Positions 46,557-47,868 of a stretch of 47,868 bases of DNA are shown here, piece by piece. Origin of the DNA: Chryseobacterium sp. Leaf201 (GTDB lineage Bacteria > Bacteroidota > Bacteroidia > Flavobacteriales > Weeksellaceae); assembly GCF_001421435.1 (NCBI RefSeq), contig NZ_LMKA01000061.1, forward strand, positions 1 to 47,868. Direction: 5' to 3'. Position 1 is the stretch's first letter, and each line of letters opens with the position of its first letter. The translations under genes and the position numbers were made by a program. The notes beneath the pieces are model-generated. The model ran no database searches, was not told where the DNA came from, and was given only the letters and a program-made list of their open reading frames with translations.

Positions 46557-47819
46557 ATGAAAAAAATACTGCTATCTGTAGTGATGCTGGCCGCTGTTAC
46601 AGCCTGCAAAGATGATGAAACCATCAATAATCAGGATCTTAACTACTCCAAACTTCCTCAGGAATTCCCTTTTTCTACGATGTCAACCCTTAATGGCGTC
46701 GGGATCATCAACGGAGGTTTCGGTTCGGGAGCTGCGGCGCACCCTTCCAGAAAAGGAGAGTTTTATGTTATTACAGACCGCGGCCCGAATACTGATTATC
46801 TGAGCGGCAAAAAGTTTCTTACGCCTTCTTTTACGCCTACCATCATGCATTTTAAAATTAATGCGGACGGGAATATTGAAGTAATTAAATATATCAAGCT
46901 TAAAAATCCTTCCGGACAGCCGATTACAGGGCTCCCGAACCCTGCAGGAATGGGAAGTACCGGAGAAGTGGCCTATGATGCCAACGGAAATATACTGGGC
47001 ACCGATAATTACGGGCTCGACAGTGAAAGTATTGTGGCTGCTGCAGACGGGACGTTCTGGGTCTCTGACGAATACGGACCCCACATCGTACATTACAGTG
47101 CAGAAGGCGTTGAACTGGAAAGGATCAGCCCGATCGGAGTGAATACCGGGACAAGGAAATTACCGGCTGTTTTAGCTAAGAGAAGGGCCAACAGGGGAAT
47201 GGAAGGCCTCTGCATTACACCTGACGGAAAAACCCTGGTAGGAACCATCCAGTCCATGATGTATGTGCCGAATAAAAATGCAGCGACCAATAAAACCTTA
47301 ACCAGAATCGTAACTTTTGATCTTGCCACAGGCCAGACCAAGCAGTTCCTGTATCAGCAGGACGGAGGCGCTTCGGATTCCGTATGCGATATTACCGCCA
47401 TCAGCAATACGGAATTTTTAGTGATTGAAAGAGATGGTAATTTCGGTTCTCAGGGAGGGATTAAGAAAGTGTATAAAATAAACATGGCCGGAGCTTCTGA
47501 TGTCAATGGGAGTGACCTTGCCGCTGTTGACGGGATGAAAATTAATGGAAAAGCCCTGGAACAGTGTACCTGGAGTGAAATTTCAGCAGCGGGAATCCAG
47601 TCTGTTTCCAAAACACTGGCTGTTGACCTTGTGGCTAAAACAGGGTATGAGCATGATAAATTTGAAGGACTGATTTATTTGGGAAATAACAAAATTGCAG
47701 TTTTCAATGATGATGATTTCGGAATTGTAGATGACGGAAACGGCAATCCCAAAGCAAAGATCCTGCCTAAAACCGGGAAAGTAGATAAAGGAACAATGTA
47801 CGTAATCGATATTCAGTAA
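46557..47819 (+). CDS. Phytase-like esterase lipoprotein
   Basis: A 420-residue lipoprotein (MKKILLSVVMLAAVTAC, lipobox VTAC) with an 'esterase-like activity of phytase' domain (PF13449-like). Visible are GGFGSGAAAHPSRKGEFYVITDRGPNTD, LDSESIVAAADGTFWVSDEYGPHIVHYSAEG and RGMEGLCITPDGKTLVG, and a closing FEGLIYLGNNKIAVFNDDDFG; the domain is a six-bladed propeller with a metal site. It is placed in the envelope, and may act on phosphate esters. It ends 19 nt before the terminator hairpin at the contig end. Confidence 0.85.
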   Translation: MKKILLSVVMLAAVTACKDDETINNQDLNYSKLPQEFPFSTMSTLNGVGIINGGFGSGAAAHPSRKGEFYVITDRGPNTDYLSGKKFLTPSFTPTIMHFKINADGNIEVIKYIKLKNPSGQPITGLPNPAGMGSTGEVAYDANGNILGTDNYGLDSESIVAAADGTFWVSDEYGPHIVHYSAEGVELERISPIGVNTGTRKLPAVLAKRRANRGMEGLCITPDGKTLVGTIQSMMYVPNKNAATNKTLTRIVTFDLATGQTKQFLYQQDGGASDSVCDITAISNTEFLVIERDGNFGSQGGIKKVYKINMAGASDVNGSDLAAVDGMKINGKALEQCTWSEISAAGIQSVSKTLAVDLVAKTGYEHDKFEGLIYLGNNKIAVFNDDDFGIVDDGNGNPKAKILPKTGKVDKGTMYVIDIQ

Positions 47820-47837
47820 TTAGATTTTAAAACAATC

Positions 47838-47858
47838 GGCCGCATCTTCGATGCGGCC
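47838..47858 (+). terminator. Terminator hairpin at the contig end
   Basis: A 9-bp stem GGCCGCATC/GATGCGGCC with a 3-nt loop after the phytase-like gene. The T-run expected next is replaced by adapter-like sequence, so the terminator is cut by the end of the assembly. Confidence 0.75.
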
Positions 47859-47868
47859 AGATCGGAAG
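47859..47868. other. Probable sequencing-adapter remnant
   Basis: The last ten bases, AGATCGGAAG, match the start of the common Illumina adapter. They directly follow a perfect hairpin, where reads often end. These bases are probably not genomic. Confidence 0.8.

Overview
The window looks like a contig-end piece of a Flavobacteriia chromosome, most likely Chryseobacterium or a close Weeksellaceae relative. The basis is the protein content (DUF1501/DUF1800 pair, WG-repeat and lectin lipoproteins, secreted 'VGINT' proteins, a DnaG without zinc ligands), the frequent lack of Shine-Dalgarno sites, and repeated matches to the Bacteroidetes promoter pattern TTTG-N17..23-TAnnTTTG. The last ten bases (47859-47868) match the start of an Illumina adapter, so the right edge is an assembly end.

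Layout. 1-9425 is ordinary core: a lipoprotein, MgtE, rpsO-pnp, a WG-repeat/PQQ-like/small secreted gene run, and a cold-shock-domain protein with a long, possibly switch-like leader. 9428-22712 is an RNA-repair island. One minus-strand operon (17059 down to 13535) encodes an RlaP-like nucleotidyltransferase, a Sir2 protein, an R2K-type ATP-grasp enzyme, a polynucleotide-kinase-like protein and a Thg1-like 3'-5' polymerase. It is followed by a strikingly AT-rich PHP-AAA/SMC gene of the anti-phage 'Ppl' type and a second RlaP-like gene. A second minus-strand operon (20794 down to 17209) encodes the RNA ligase RtcB and a 584-aa protein with a suspected TerD-like domain. Between those two genes lies an RNA region: a nearly perfect tRNA whose anticodon loop is 42 nt long, followed by four more hairpin units of about 60-nt period that share a core (AGUUCCUAU, best kept in three of the four) and covary in their stems. 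Both operons start from promoters with the same architecture: two TGCGCA-like boxes 7 nt apart, 8 nt upstream of GTTAYTTTG. A WYL-domain regulator and a HopJ-family gene lie next to it.

22796-32700 holds the DUF1501/DUF1800 pair, an outer-membrane barrel protein with a sigma-54-like promoter, glucokinase, two YceI paralogues, a hydrolase, AmtB and serine deaminase. 32736-40342 (minus) holds tyrA with a clear tyrosine attenuator (leader peptide with three consecutive Tyr codons, antiterminator and terminator), a CPA2 antiporter, a LytS/LytTR pair, two small envelope proteins, alanine dehydrogenase and TsaE. 40423-47819 holds dnaG, clpP, a PfpI/DJ-1 protein, two secreted proteins (one lectin-like) and a phytase-like esterase lipoprotein.

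How the parts work together. Most of the window is housekeeping. The standout is the RNA-repair island. Its enzymes could heal and seal cleaved tRNAs: RtcB joins 2',3'-cyclic-phosphate and 5'-OH ends, the kinase phosphorylates 5' ends, Thg1-like protein rebuilds 5' ends, and the RlaP proteins add nucleotides. The tRNA-like RNA with an oversized anticodon loop, lying directly downstream of rtcB, is best read as a decoy, sensor or substrate of that system. The RNA structure and shared promoters are read from the sequence; the functional reading is inference.
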